Source of the DNA: CAZRHR01 sp964599915
Lineage (GTDB): Bacteria > Bacteroidota > Bacteroidia > CAIKAF01
Length of the DNA stretch: 28,029 nucleotides
NCBI GenBank assembly: GCA_964599915.1
Contig: CAZRHR010000035.1
Location: 1-28,029 of the forward strand
Reading direction: 5' to 3'
Shown: positions 8,561-16,182 of the stretch, one piece after another
How the letters are laid out: every line of letters begins with the position of its first letter
Position numbering within the stretch: the stretch's first letter is position 1
Program-made: the position numbers and the translations under genes
Notes under the pieces: generated by a model
The model's input: only the letters and a program-made list of their open reading frames with translations
What the model was told of the DNA's origin: nothing
Database searches by the model: none

Positions 8561-9547
8561 ATGATGCAAAAAACAACCATACAACCTGAAGCCCTGTTTC
8601 AAAAATGGACCCTAGAAGCGGATGCCTTTTTAACCTCCCTTCCCTATGCCAATCGGAAGCCTGCTTCTTTATACGACCCACTTGATTATTTTATGAAAAT
8701 GGGAGGGAAAAGGATTCGTCCCGTCTTAACCCTCGCAGCCCATTATTTTTCTTGTGGAAACGAAGCTGCTATATTGTCCCGCGCTTGCGGAGTGGAATTG
8801 TTCCATAATTTTTCCCTCGTTCATGATGATATTATGGACCAAGCGCCTACCCGACGTGGGAAAGAAACCGTGCATACGCATTGGAATGTAAACACCGCCA
8901 TTTTATCTGGTGATCTAATGCTTATAGAAGCCTATCAGCTTTTAATGGCAGGAGACACCCAAACCGCCTTAGCCGTTTTAAAGTCTTTCAATAGAACCGC
9001 TGCAGATGTGTGCATAGGGCAAGCCTTTGACATGGAATTTGAAAAAACCATGCAAGTGAGTGCCTCTGAGTATTTACAAATGATTGAAAAGAAAACCGCT
9101 GTTCTATTGGGTTGCGCACTAGAAATTGGAGGGATTTCCGCTGGGTTACCCGAAATACAGACGCAAAAATTATATGAATTTGGTTGCAAGGCTGGCTTGG
9201 CGTTTCAATTATGGGACGATTGGTTGGATGCTTTCGGAACCCCTGAAAATACCGGCAAGCAGCCTGGTGGAGATGTATTGGCAAAAAAGAAAACCCTGCT
9301 GGTGATTCGTTTCATGGAACAGGCTAGTCCGGAAGCACAAGGTCGTTTTTTACATGCTTTTCATCATGGAAAAGTAGAAGATGTATTACACATTTGGCAT
9401 CAACATCAACTTGCGGAACATATACGTGCTGAAGTAATGACACTCCGTGACCAAGCCATTGCATTAATACCTTCTACAGGTTTATCCGAAGAAGGCCAGG
9501 CTTTTTTGACTTGGATGACCGATTTTTTTATTGTCCGGACGAAGTAA
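8561..9547 (+). CDS. Trans-isoprenyl diphosphate synthase (polyprenyl synthetase family)
   Basis: A 328-residue all-alpha prenyltransferase that condenses isopentenyl diphosphate onto an allylic diphosphate to make a C15-C20 or longer chain for quinones, carotenoids or lipid carriers. The substrate-binding 'GGKRIRP' is at 48-54, the first Asp-rich motif DDIMD at 89-93 followed by 'APTRRGKETVH', and the second, DDWLD, at 219-223 in 'FQLWDDWLD'. The length is normal. Two ATG codons stand side by side at 8561 and 8564; an upstream TTG in the same frame falls inside the promoter and is unlikely to be used. Product chain length cannot be decided from these motifs. It is a single gene, divergent from the nuclease operon and followed at once by an independent promoter for the putative structured RNA. 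Confidence 0.93.
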   Translation: MMQKTTIQPEALFQKWTLEADAFLTSLPYANRKPASLYDPLDYFMKMGGKRIRPVLTLAAHYFSCGNEAAILSRACGVELFHNFSLVHDDIMDQAPTRRGKETVHTHWNVNTAILSGDLMLIEAYQLLMAGDTQTALAVLKSFNRTAADVCIGQAFDMEFEKTMQVSASEYLQMIEKKTAVLLGCALEIGGISAGLPEIQTQKLYEFGCKAGLAFQLWDDWLDAFGTPENTGKQPGGDVLAKKKTLLVIRFMEQASPEAQGRFLHAFHHGKVEDVLHIWHQHQLAEHIRAEVMTLRDQAIALIPSTGLSEEGQAFLTWMTDFFIVRTK

Positions 9548-9574
9548 AAAATCAAAAAAAAATACGTTTACCTC

Positions 9575-9606
9575 TTGACATAGGGGGGTGTGATGTTGTA
9601 CATTTG
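9575..9606 (+). promoter_or_regulatory. Consensus promoter driving the putative structured RNA
   Basis: TTGACA at 9575-9580 and TACATTTG at 9599-9606 form the best promoter in the window: a perfect TAnnTTTG -7 element with TTG 21 nt upstream of it. It begins 28 nt after the stop codon of the preceding gene, and the only thing downstream on this strand before the terminator at 10081 is non-coding sequence. Confidence 0.75.
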
Positions 9607-9608
9607 AA

Positions 9609-9622
9609 TATCACAAGTGATA
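9609..9622. promoter_or_regulatory. 14-bp perfect dyad at the predicted transcription start
   Basis: TATCAC-AA-GTGATA at 9609-9622 is a perfect inverted repeat placed exactly where transcription from the 9575-9606 promoter should start. It could be a repressor operator or a 5' hairpin of the RNA; the 2-nt spacer disfavours a stable hairpin with the full stem, which makes an operator somewhat more likely. Confidence 0.4.
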
Positions 9623-10108
9623 CATCTCCTCCTTTACCCAGAAAATAGTTCTTGCTTCGTCACGTAATTTGGGGTGGCGAAGAACACTTAGGGTTCCTAA
9701 GATGTGAAGTATGTTGGTGAATGTAAGAAACTTACGAAAAGTGAGTTTTTTCTTTCACTGGGGGTTTCAGAGGAGCCTTTTTATGGACGCAGAGCGCGCT
9801 TTGTGGAGGTGAAAAGGCGGGAATGCTGGGCCTGAAACGGGGGGCGTTTGGTACCGCTCCTATTTTTTATTATCGATGCGGAGAAAGATTCGGAAGTTGG
9901 AGAAAAGGAAAATCAAAAAAGAGTTCCGACCAACAAAAAGGTAAAGGCCGCATCGGAGACCTGAACGGACGGCTGCGCCCATCCCAAGGGATGTCCATCC
10001 TGCCGACCGGTAAGGATGCGTCCTTGTTGCCTTAAATTTTAATCGCCCTCAAGCCTTGTTACTCCAAACTATCTAAAACAAAAAAGCCTACCAAAAGGCA
10101 GGCTTTTT
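9610..10108 (+). ncRNA. Putative large structured non-coding RNA (about 500 nt), unknown family
   Basis: An independent promoter, a terminator and dense internal pairing define a transcript of about 500 nt with no credible protein. Helices seen by eye: 9649-9653 plus 9657-9663 with 9674-9685 (4-nt bulge); 9687-9692/9696-9701; 9723-9727/9731-9735; 9740-9744/9755-9759; a three-step arm made of 9764-9770/9832-9838, 9775-9781/9812-9818 and 9788-9794/9799-9805 capped by CGCG; 9841-9846/9855-9860; 9874-9881/9948-9955 (8 bp) enclosing 9890-9895/9924-9929; and a forked arm 9967-9971/10019-10023 enclosing 9980-9984/9989-9993 and 9996-10000/10014-10018. GTTGG at 9896-9900 can also pair with CCAAC at 9930-9934, giving a possible pseudoknot or switch. 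It lacks the RNase P core (GAGGAAAGTCC), the tmRNA acceptor end and tag, and an SRP tetraloop. I do not recognise the family. Confidence 0.65.
10073..10108. terminator. Bidirectional Rho-independent terminator (structured RNA and nhaD)
   Basis: AAAAAGCCT at 10081-10089 pairs with AGGCTTTTT at 10100-10108; one A-C mismatch and two further G-C pairs close an AAAA loop. Plus-strand transcripts meet TTTTT; minus-strand transcripts meet a TTTTTTGTTTT tract. It therefore ends both the putative RNA from the left and nhaD (stop at 10144) from the right. Confidence 0.88.
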
Positions 10109-10143
10109 ACCATCATTACGTTATTATTCCCGATTCATGGGTT

Positions 10144-11493
10144 TCAACCCAGAAAAAGGGGTGTTATCAATAAATGCCACGCCGCACCTGCCAAATATCC
10201 AGCAGCTGCCAACCAGCCAATATGCTTTAAATACCAGCCAAAGGAGATTTTTTCCATACCCATAACAGCAACACCTGCAGCTGAACCAATGATTAACATG
10301 GAGCCTCCTGTACCTGCGGTATAAGCAAGGAATTCCCAGAACAGACCATCTCTTCTTAAATACTCATCCGTAGGTATCACACTGTACATTTCCATGGCAC
10401 CGGCCACCAAAGGCACGTTGTCCACAATGGCTGACCCCGCTCCTATAGCAAGTGCAATGGCGTTCTTATTTCCAATGTTGGAATCCATCCAGAGCGCAAG
10501 TTGTTCAAGTAATCCTACTTCTTGCAAACCCGCAATGGCCAATAGAATCCCAAGGAAAAATAAAACCGAAGGAACATCAATTTTCGTCAAAGCATGGATG
10601 GCCGTGTAAGGCTTTCTTTCCTCTTCTGTTTTGTCGAGGTGAATCAATTCTGACACAATCCAAACCACTGAAAGTGAAACCAACATGCCCATGTAAGGTG
10701 GTAAATGGGTTAGAATTTTAAATGCAGGTACGAAACATAATCCACCTACACCCAAGAAAAACATTAATTGTGAGCCCCTTACATTTTCCTCTTTGAATGC
10801 CGTTTGGTGGTCATATGCCCCACGGGTCACATTGCCTTTTAAGAAGAGGGAAATGAGAATGAGTGGTACAATCAAACAAATTAAACTAGGTATAATTAGA
10901 GATTGCATAATGTGGACTTCAGAAATTCTGCCTGCAATCCACAGCATGGTTGTGGTTACGTCGCCAATGGGTGACCATGCTCCGCCGGCATTTGCAGCAA
11001 TAACGACCATCCCAACAAACATCAGTCTTTGTTTATCGTCATGAATTAAACGACGCAGTAATGAAACCATCACAATGGAGGTGGTTAGGTTATCAAGTAC
11101 GGCAGACATGAAAAAGGCCACCAAACAAATGACCCACATCAGTTTTACCTGGTTGGTTGTCGTAATACGGTTGGTTATCAGTTTAAAACCTTGGTGCGCA
11201 TCTACAATTTCTACAATGGTCATGGCACCCATTAAAAAGAAAAGGATTTCAGCAATTTCACCTAAATGATGGCGGAGGCTGTGACCTACATGTTCAAAAT
11301 GCTGCCAAGTCATGACTGCGCCTGTTTCGGAGTCAAAGACCTGAATTTCTCCGTGGTTGCCCATGAGCATATACAAAGTCCAAATGATACCCGCGGTGAT
11401 AAGCGCCGGGGCTGTCTTGTTGATTTTCAAAGGATGTTCAAATGCAATGGCAGCGTACCCAAGCACGAACACAGCAATGATTATTTCATGCAT
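10144..11493 (-). CDS. nhaD: Na+/H+ antiporter NhaD
   Basis: A 449-residue inner-membrane antiporter of the NhaD (ArsB/NhaD ion-transporter) family, exporting Na+ (or Li+) in exchange for protons. Around a dozen hydrophobic segments cover the protein. Family-typical stretches are 'LFFLMGAMTIVEIVDAHQGF', 'SAVLDNLTTSIVMVSLLRRL', 'ANAGGAWSPIGDVTTTMLW' and the second-half repeat 'SAIVDNVPLVAGAM', where the DN and T residues of the two inverted halves form the ion-binding region. The length is normal. The ATG at 11493 gives a good first membrane segment. It is separated from the CYTH gene by 105 bp, so it may have its own promoter; a weak -7-like TATCTTCG lies 19 nt upstream on the minus strand. 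Its terminator is shared with the convergent structured RNA. Confidence 0.95.
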   Translation of the reverse strand: MHEIIIAVFVLGYAAIAFEHPLKINKTAPALITAGIIWTLYMLMGNHGEIQVFDSETGAVMTWQHFEHVGHSLRHHLGEIAEILFFLMGAMTIVEIVDAHQGFKLITNRITTTNQVKLMWVICLVAFFMSAVLDNLTTSIVMVSLLRRLIHDDKQRLMFVGMVVIAANAGGAWSPIGDVTTTMLWIAGRISEVHIMQSLIIPSLICLIVPLILISLFLKGNVTRGAYDHQTAFKEENVRGSQLMFFLGVGGLCFVPAFKILTHLPPYMGMLVSLSVVWIVSELIHLDKTEEERKPYTAIHALTKIDVPSVLFFLGILLAIAGLQEVGLLEQLALWMDSNIGNKNAIALAIGAGSAIVDNVPLVAGAMEMYSVIPTDEYLRRDGLFWEFLAYTAGTGGSMLIIGSAAGVAVMGMEKISFGWYLKHIGWLAAAGYLAGAAWHLLITPLFLG

Positions 11494-11598
11494 ATTCTTA
11501 GGTGTTTGCTGCGAAGATAGAAGCCGGCTTTCAGGTTTGAAAATATTTTGGTAAAAATATCTCCTCTTATCCCTGTAAAATCTGAATAATAAGAAATA

Positions 11599-12114
11599 TC
11601 AATGCTTGTTTAACAGCATGTCAGCATACGAACCGGTGCATAAATCTTCAGACGAAATATGTAAATACTTCATATAATGCTCACAAAGCGCTTTTGCGTC
11701 CTCTGGACTGTCTCCAGGTTGGGAAATGACCTCAATTTCTATAAACGTCCCTAATCCTTCAATTTTATCCAGATGGAACTTTGTCGAGGCAATGAAGTAG
11801 ATTTTCCTACGTTTTTTTACCTGAACAACCACCCCAAGGGCTTCACTAAGAACTGAAATAATTTGATTTTCAGGTGAAAGCTGGGCTAAATAAACATCTG
11901 AACGCCGTGGCCCATCGCTTTCTGGTCTTTCGTAAAAAATTAAGCTGTTTTCAATGGGACCTTGTCTTAGTTTTAAACGACCCGATGGCACGCTAAAATA
12001 AGTATCGGTTTGTAGATCTTCTCCATGAAATACGGCTCCAGCCGCTAACAATAGGCTTTCTTGTTGGTCCTGAATTTGCGTTCGGGCTTTGATTTCAAGG
12101 TTAAAATGCTGCAT
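11599..12114 (-). CDS. CYTH-domain protein (class IV adenylate cyclase / triphosphatase-like)
   Basis: A 171-residue cytosolic protein of the CYTH superfamily, whose members bind organic or inorganic triphosphates in a beta tunnel lined by charged residues with divalent metal. Visible are the signature start 'FNLEIKA' (N-x-E-x-K, the form seen in many CyaB-like members in place of E-x-E-x-K), 'SGRLKLRQG', 'IFYERPESDGPRRSD', 'VKKRRKIY' and the metal-side 'LDKIEGLGTFIEIEV'. Annotation pipelines usually name it class IV adenylate cyclase, but triphosphatase activity is equally possible; the sequence does not decide. The ATG at 12114 is 3 bp after the stop of the DUF5723 gene, so the two are surely co-transcribed, although no functional link is known to me. 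Confidence 0.85.
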   Translation of the reverse strand: MQHFNLEIKARTQIQDQQESLLLAAGAVFHGEDLQTDTYFSVPSGRLKLRQGPIENSLIFYERPESDGPRRSDVYLAQLSPENQIISVLSEALGVVVQVKKRRKIYFIASTKFHLDKIEGLGTFIEIEVISQPGDSPEDAKALCEHYMKYLHISSEDLCTGSYADMLLNKH

Positions 12115-12117
12115 GCT

Positions 12118-13644
12118 TTAAATGTAGGTACGTTTAGTCCAGCGTTTTTTCTTTGGTGCTTTTCGCTTTTTCCCGCTTTGTCCGCGTCCATAGGCTGGAC
12201 AACGCGTAGTTGATGGAATATCACTTTGGTTGAGTACCGGGAAAATCCAGCGGAGGGCCACATGCACATTGGCACTTGGATACTTGGTTTGTATAAGTGA
12301 AGAGAGGATGTCTCCGGAGCCTATGACCAATGGCCCGGCCCTCAAGCTTAAACCCATGTGAATAAGTCCATAGCTATCAAAGTACGCAGGCACATACACT
12401 CCAAACCATTTCTTTTCCCAACGTCCTACGAAATTAACTTGAAATGGAAAATGATTCCGATGATCGTCTCCCTGACCACTTTGAAGGGATATGGTGGTTC
12501 CCATGTGAAACCCAAAATTATTTTTGAACCGAAAATCTGCATAAGCTTGCAGGTGCATGGGTAATTCCATCCGAAACGTATTGGAATTGGGTCCATTGGG
12601 TGTGAAAATGGCATTTAAACGGTCATTAAACCCTTGCACGCCATTTACTCCATTAAATGCGCTAAGGTCCAAAGAATCTTGGTTGAGAATGTAATGGTTG
12701 GACCCAGGCGCTCTGGTATAATTCATGGAACCAATATCGTTTAAGGAAACACCTATTTTGGCACGATAAACGGATTCATCATCTGCCCAAATGCCTGTTC
12801 TTCGGAGGTATTTGGATTTTTGCACCATGCCCCATTTGTCGTATTTACCCGGGGTATATTCAAACACAAAACCTACATCAAACCCAACCGCAGGATCTGC
12901 CTCAAATTGAAATCCAAATCGGTTATTTGCAAAACTATTGGAGTAACCCATGCGCAGATCCACTTGGTGAAAACTCATGGTATCTGTATTATGAACCGTA
13001 TAGCCATAATTTCTGGCCGTGGCATAGGCGCCGCCTAGCCCTTGCAATAATTTTACGGTGAGTCCGCCACTGAACACGTACTTTTTCGTTGCAATCAATG
13101 TGCGTGCGTAAGTGAGTCCATACTCGGCCCAAAGGTTTACGTGCGCTCCAAAATAGGGATTGTCCACACGGCGATTAAACTGAGGCGGATAATCAAACTC
13201 TTCCCAAATAAATCGAACCATTTGCCGGTCTAAATGGTCAACATTCAAAAACGTCCGAACACGAGGCGAAAAACCAATGGCATCTCTGGGAGACAAGGCG
13301 ACCATGAAGGCGGGCAACTGCACATTTACATGGGCAATGGCATCGTAAAAATCTCGGGTAAAATCGGTGCGCAGATAATTTCGGGTGAAATTTGGATCAC
13401 TCCATGCATCTTGGTTGAACAAAGTTTCCACACTTACGCCAAGAAAGTTGTTCGCCACATGCACATTGGCGGCCACAAGGTTCACATCCAACTTATAGTT
13501 GGAACCTGCTAAACTTGCGGGATTAAAATGAACCCCATGAATGCCAGCATAGTTGGACGTGTGATATCCCATCCATTGTTGACACCAAACCACGCTTCCC
13601 ACCAAGAAGTAGCCCAATACCGATAAGCCAATAAGGTTATTCAT
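12118..13644 (-). CDS. DUF5723-type outer membrane protein
   Basis: A 508-residue protein with a signal peptide (MNNLIGLSVLGYFLVGSVVW, cut near CQQ). Repeated amphipathic strands with aromatic ends ('VNLWAEYGLTYARTL', 'NNFGFHMGTTISLQSGQ', 'RAGPLVIGSGDILSSL') look like an outer membrane beta-barrel, and the opening 'HTSNYAGIHGVHFNPASLAGSNYKLDVNL' is typical of the DUF5723/porin-like family of Bacteroidota. Function is unknown; some members are associated with surface-protein secretion or gliding, which I cannot show here. An in-frame GTG two codons upstream (13650) is possible, but the ATG at 13644 is preferred. The last 20 residues are strikingly basic (GKKRKAPKKKRWTKRT) and follow the final strand, an unusual tail for a barrel. 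Its stop is 3 bp from the CYTH gene. Confidence 0.8.
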   Translation of the reverse strand: MNNLIGLSVLGYFLVGSVVWCQQWMGYHTSNYAGIHGVHFNPASLAGSNYKLDVNLVAANVHVANNFLGVSVETLFNQDAWSDPNFTRNYLRTDFTRDFYDAIAHVNVQLPAFMVALSPRDAIGFSPRVRTFLNVDHLDRQMVRFIWEEFDYPPQFNRRVDNPYFGAHVNLWAEYGLTYARTLIATKKYVFSGGLTVKLLQGLGGAYATARNYGYTVHNTDTMSFHQVDLRMGYSNSFANNRFGFQFEADPAVGFDVGFVFEYTPGKYDKWGMVQKSKYLRRTGIWADDESVYRAKIGVSLNDIGSMNYTRAPGSNHYILNQDSLDLSAFNGVNGVQGFNDRLNAIFTPNGPNSNTFRMELPMHLQAYADFRFKNNFGFHMGTTISLQSGQGDDHRNHFPFQVNFVGRWEKKWFGVYVPAYFDSYGLIHMGLSLRAGPLVIGSGDILSSLIQTKYPSANVHVALRWIFPVLNQSDIPSTTRCPAYGRGQSGKKRKAPKKKRWTKRTYI

Positions 13645-13744
13645 GCTCACTTCCTAGATGAAACGCTGCTAATCTTTAAAGATTGTGGTTGTAAAAATAA
13701 AAGATAAAAACGGCCCAGAAAATCAAAAAACGTCTTTAGAATGA

Positions 13745-14752
13745 TTATTCAGGGGAATTTATGACCTGTGGGTGAAGATAGTTATACGTGTCATCTGCAA
13801 TAACTGGCGTAAACCTTGCTCCTGTAGAATTGCACATATACAGCGAAATAATATTCCATTCTTGGCGCTGAAAAACTAAATAGTTATTGTCGGGGGTCCA
13901 AGTGGGGTAATAAATGGCCTTCCCATCTCTTCTTAGTTCAGTATTTTGGGTTCCATTCACCCAAATGGTGTGCAAATTGCTTAAAATGCCTGGGTCCAAT
14001 TGGTCCTCAGCGATAGAAAAGGCAATCCGCTGTCCGTTTCCATTCGGCATAGGACCGGCATTCCAAAAATTATCGTCTGTAAGTCGTGTCTCGTTTTTCA
14101 AAGTATAAGACGGAGTATCAATTTCCGCAGTAAAAATTTCTAAACTCCATTTTGGATTAAAGGTGAAAGGCTCTGATTCTTCTAATGGCCATGCTGTGTA
14201 AATGACCTTTAGGTTACTTTGCGGATTAAAGCTAGGCTCATAAAACATGACGGGACGCGTAGATAATTTTCTGGGATTTTGTCCGAGAGAGTCAACTAAA
14301 AAAAGTTGCCATTGATAGTCGTTGCTGCCTGTCATTTGAACTTCGGCACTTAGAATAATCTGACTGCGGTCTTTGGAATAATTGGCGTAACCAATGGAGC
14401 GCCAGCCATATTGTCCCGTGGCAATCAATTGCTCTCCCTCAGAACCATCTAACTTATGTCGCCACAAAGCACAATTGTCCATTTTACCGAAAACCGGACC
14501 TTTAAAAACGAGGAAACGATCCCCATCGGGCTGGATTCTGGGCCACCAATGTTGTACATTTGGCTCGTCCAAAACATGGGTAAAGGTGTCAGGGGTCCAT
14601 TTCCATATATTGTATTCTCCAGACCTATTTGAGGTGAAATACAAGGATTTTCCAGCAAAATAGGAATTGGGATTCACCGGATTATCCTCGGAACAAGCGC
14701 TTAGTAATCCAACGAAAAATAATAGGGTAAGGTGGGAAAATGGAACCTTCAT
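13745..14752 (-). CDS. TolB-like beta-propeller lipoprotein
   Basis: A 335-residue lipoprotein: MKVPFSHLTLLFFVGLLSAC ends in a lipobox (LLSAC) and is followed by SEDN. The mature part contains WD40/PD40-like blades with the recurring 'SNRSGEYNIWKWTPD', 'WWPRIQPDGDRFLVF', 'YEPSFNPQSNLKVIYTAW', 'GPMPNGNGQRIAFSIAEDQ' and 'YYPTWTPDNNYLVFQRQ' pattern, i.e. the 'P.wSPDG..i.F.s' repeat of TolB-type propellers. Such proteins act as periplasmic or surface scaffolds; the ligand is unknown. It lies 52 bp downstream of hutI in the same direction and could be co-transcribed, without obvious functional relation. Confidence 0.83.
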   Translation of the reverse strand: MKVPFSHLTLLFFVGLLSACSEDNPVNPNSYFAGKSLYFTSNRSGEYNIWKWTPDTFTHVLDEPNVQHWWPRIQPDGDRFLVFKGPVFGKMDNCALWRHKLDGSEGEQLIATGQYGWRSIGYANYSKDRSQIILSAEVQMTGSNDYQWQLFLVDSLGQNPRKLSTRPVMFYEPSFNPQSNLKVIYTAWPLEESEPFTFNPKWSLEIFTAEIDTPSYTLKNETRLTDDNFWNAGPMPNGNGQRIAFSIAEDQLDPGILSNLHTIWVNGTQNTELRRDGKAIYYPTWTPDNNYLVFQRQEWNIISLYMCNSTGARFTPVIADDTYNYLHPQVINSPE

Positions 14753-14804
14753 GGGCTATGGTTTGCAACGCGATGTAAAAATAGTAAAATGAAATGGTTT
14801 AAGC

Positions 14805-16058
14805 CTACGCTTTCCAATGATTTCCTTTGATATACACCATCGGTTGATGTGAAACGGCAAACCTGTATGGATAATAAGAAAGCCGTGGTACTTCTGACCC
14901 ATAGGTGGGGGGAGGTTTAACCCGGTTGAAATTGGCCCATTTGCCCGGCATTAGCGCACCGCAAAAGGGTCCTAAATCCATAGCGACTGCGCTGTTGCGG
15001 GTAAAAGCTGTAAGCGCTTCTTCTGGGCTCATGCGCAATTGAATACAGGCCAACGACCAAATAAACCAAGGGTTCCCAGATGGACAAGAGCCTGGATTTA
15101 AATCGGAAGCTAAGGCCACCGGCAAACCGGCGTCTATCATCGTACGGGCAGGAGGGTAGGGGATGCGCAAGAAAAAGGCGGTTCCGGGTAAAAGGGTAGG
15201 AATGGTGTCCGATTGCACTAAAGCCGACAGTTCTTCTGGCCCCGTAAATTCTAAATGATCAACGGAACGGGCATCATACGCTACACCCACTTGAATTCCA
15301 CCCGAATAACCCAATTCATTGGCATGAATTTTTCCCCGATATCCCAAAGATTGGGCTTTGGACAACATCTGGGCTGTTTCTTCCGGCGTAAAAAAGCCTT
15401 GGTCACAAAATACATCTACATAATCCATTAATCCCGCTTGGGCCGCATCCGGGATAAGCTGCTCCGTCACCATTTCTACAAACGCCGCTCTTTTTTCTCT
15501 ATATCCTTGAGGTAAAGCATGGGCGCCTAATAATGTCACTTTGATGGGAATGGGCGCTTCTTTCTTTAATCGCGCGGCCACCCTAAGCATTTTCATCTCT
15601 GCTTCGTAACTTAATCCATAGCCGGTTTTTATTTCCATGGCCAAGGTGCCTTGTCCAACCAGTTCAATAAGCCTTTGCCATGCGGACTGAAACAAATCTT
15701 CCTCTGAGGTTACGGCGAGTTTTTCTGCCGAATTCAAAATGCCTCCTCCGCTGGCTGCGATGTCCTCATAACTCGCACCTGCAATTTTTTGGTCAAATTC
15801 ATGGGCACGCCATGCCGCAAAGATTAAATGGGTATGGCTGTCGCAAAATCCGGGGAAAAGCCAATCTCCTTCACAATCAATTTGGCTTTCAGTTTCTGGA
15901 GGGCGTCCAGTTCCCGTAGCCACAATAACACCTTCCATTACTTCCATCCAAGCTTCCGAAAGAAAGGGATGCTTGTGCATGTCTGTTCCGGAAATGGCAC
16001 CATCGTGACTAAAATGTCCGTAAAGTCGTCCAATATTAAAAAAAACTTGATGTGCCAT
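14805..16058 (-). CDS. hutI: Imidazolonepropionase
   Basis: A 417-residue amidohydrolase that hydrolyses 4-imidazolone-5-propanoate to N-formimidoyl-L-glutamate, the third step of histidine degradation, in the cytoplasm. Family motifs are present in order: 'LFPGFCDSHTHLIFA' (metal-binding HTH), 'SGGGIL', 'MEIKTGYGL', 'LLGAHALP', 'YVDVFCDQGFFT', 'IHANELGYSGG' (metal-binding H), 'SVDHLEF', 'TLLPGTAFFL' and 'ASDLNPGSCPSGN' (catalytic Asp). The length is normal and no key residue seems missing. No other hut gene (hutH, hutU, hutG) is in the window. It diverges from the DUF5686 gene with a 124-bp shared upstream region. Confidence 0.95.
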   Translation of the reverse strand: MAHQVFFNIGRLYGHFSHDGAISGTDMHKHPFLSEAWMEVMEGVIVATGTGRPPETESQIDCEGDWLFPGFCDSHTHLIFAAWRAHEFDQKIAGASYEDIAASGGGILNSAEKLAVTSEEDLFQSAWQRLIELVGQGTLAMEIKTGYGLSYEAEMKMLRVAARLKKEAPIPIKVTLLGAHALPQGYREKRAAFVEMVTEQLIPDAAQAGLMDYVDVFCDQGFFTPEETAQMLSKAQSLGYRGKIHANELGYSGGIQVGVAYDARSVDHLEFTGPEELSALVQSDTIPTLLPGTAFFLRIPYPPARTMIDAGLPVALASDLNPGSCPSGNPWFIWSLACIQLRMSPEEALTAFTRNSAVAMDLGPFCGALMPGKWANFNRVKPPPTYGSEVPRLSYYPYRFAVSHQPMVYIKGNHWKA

Positions 16059-16142
16059 GAACCTTCAAATAATCCGGCCGTAAAGGTAGAAGAAATGGCC
16101 GAGGTGCAGGTAATTTTAACGCCCTTTTACCCTTTTCTTTTC

Positions 16143-16174
16143 TTGGCTAAGACGTGTTAAAAAGTTGTAAATTG
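16143..16174 (+). promoter_or_regulatory. Probable promoter of the DUF5686 gene
   Basis: TTG at 16143-16145 and TAAATTG at 16168-16174 (one T short of TAnnTTTG) are separated by 22 nt. The element ends 8 nt before the ATG at 16183, again implying a very short leader. Confidence 0.35.
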
Positions 16175-16182
16175 TACGCCGA

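Noticed and set aside
9823..10035. 70-codon open frame in the plus strand after the isoprenyl synthase gene
   Set aside because: It starts and ends inside the paired arms of the putative RNA, has no ribosome-binding site, a Gly/Lys/Arg-heavy composition and no recognisable domain.
9610..10108. RNase P RNA, tmRNA or SRP RNA as identity of the structured transcript
   Set aside because: The GAGGAAAGTCC and ACAGAA cores of RNase P, the tRNA-like ends and tag frame of tmRNA, and the GGAA-loop domain of SRP RNA were looked for and not found.
12118..13644. Annotating the CYTH and DUF5723 genes as one functional system
   Set aside because: They are co-transcribed, but no known or visible relation links a triphosphate-binding cytosolic enzyme to an outer membrane protein.
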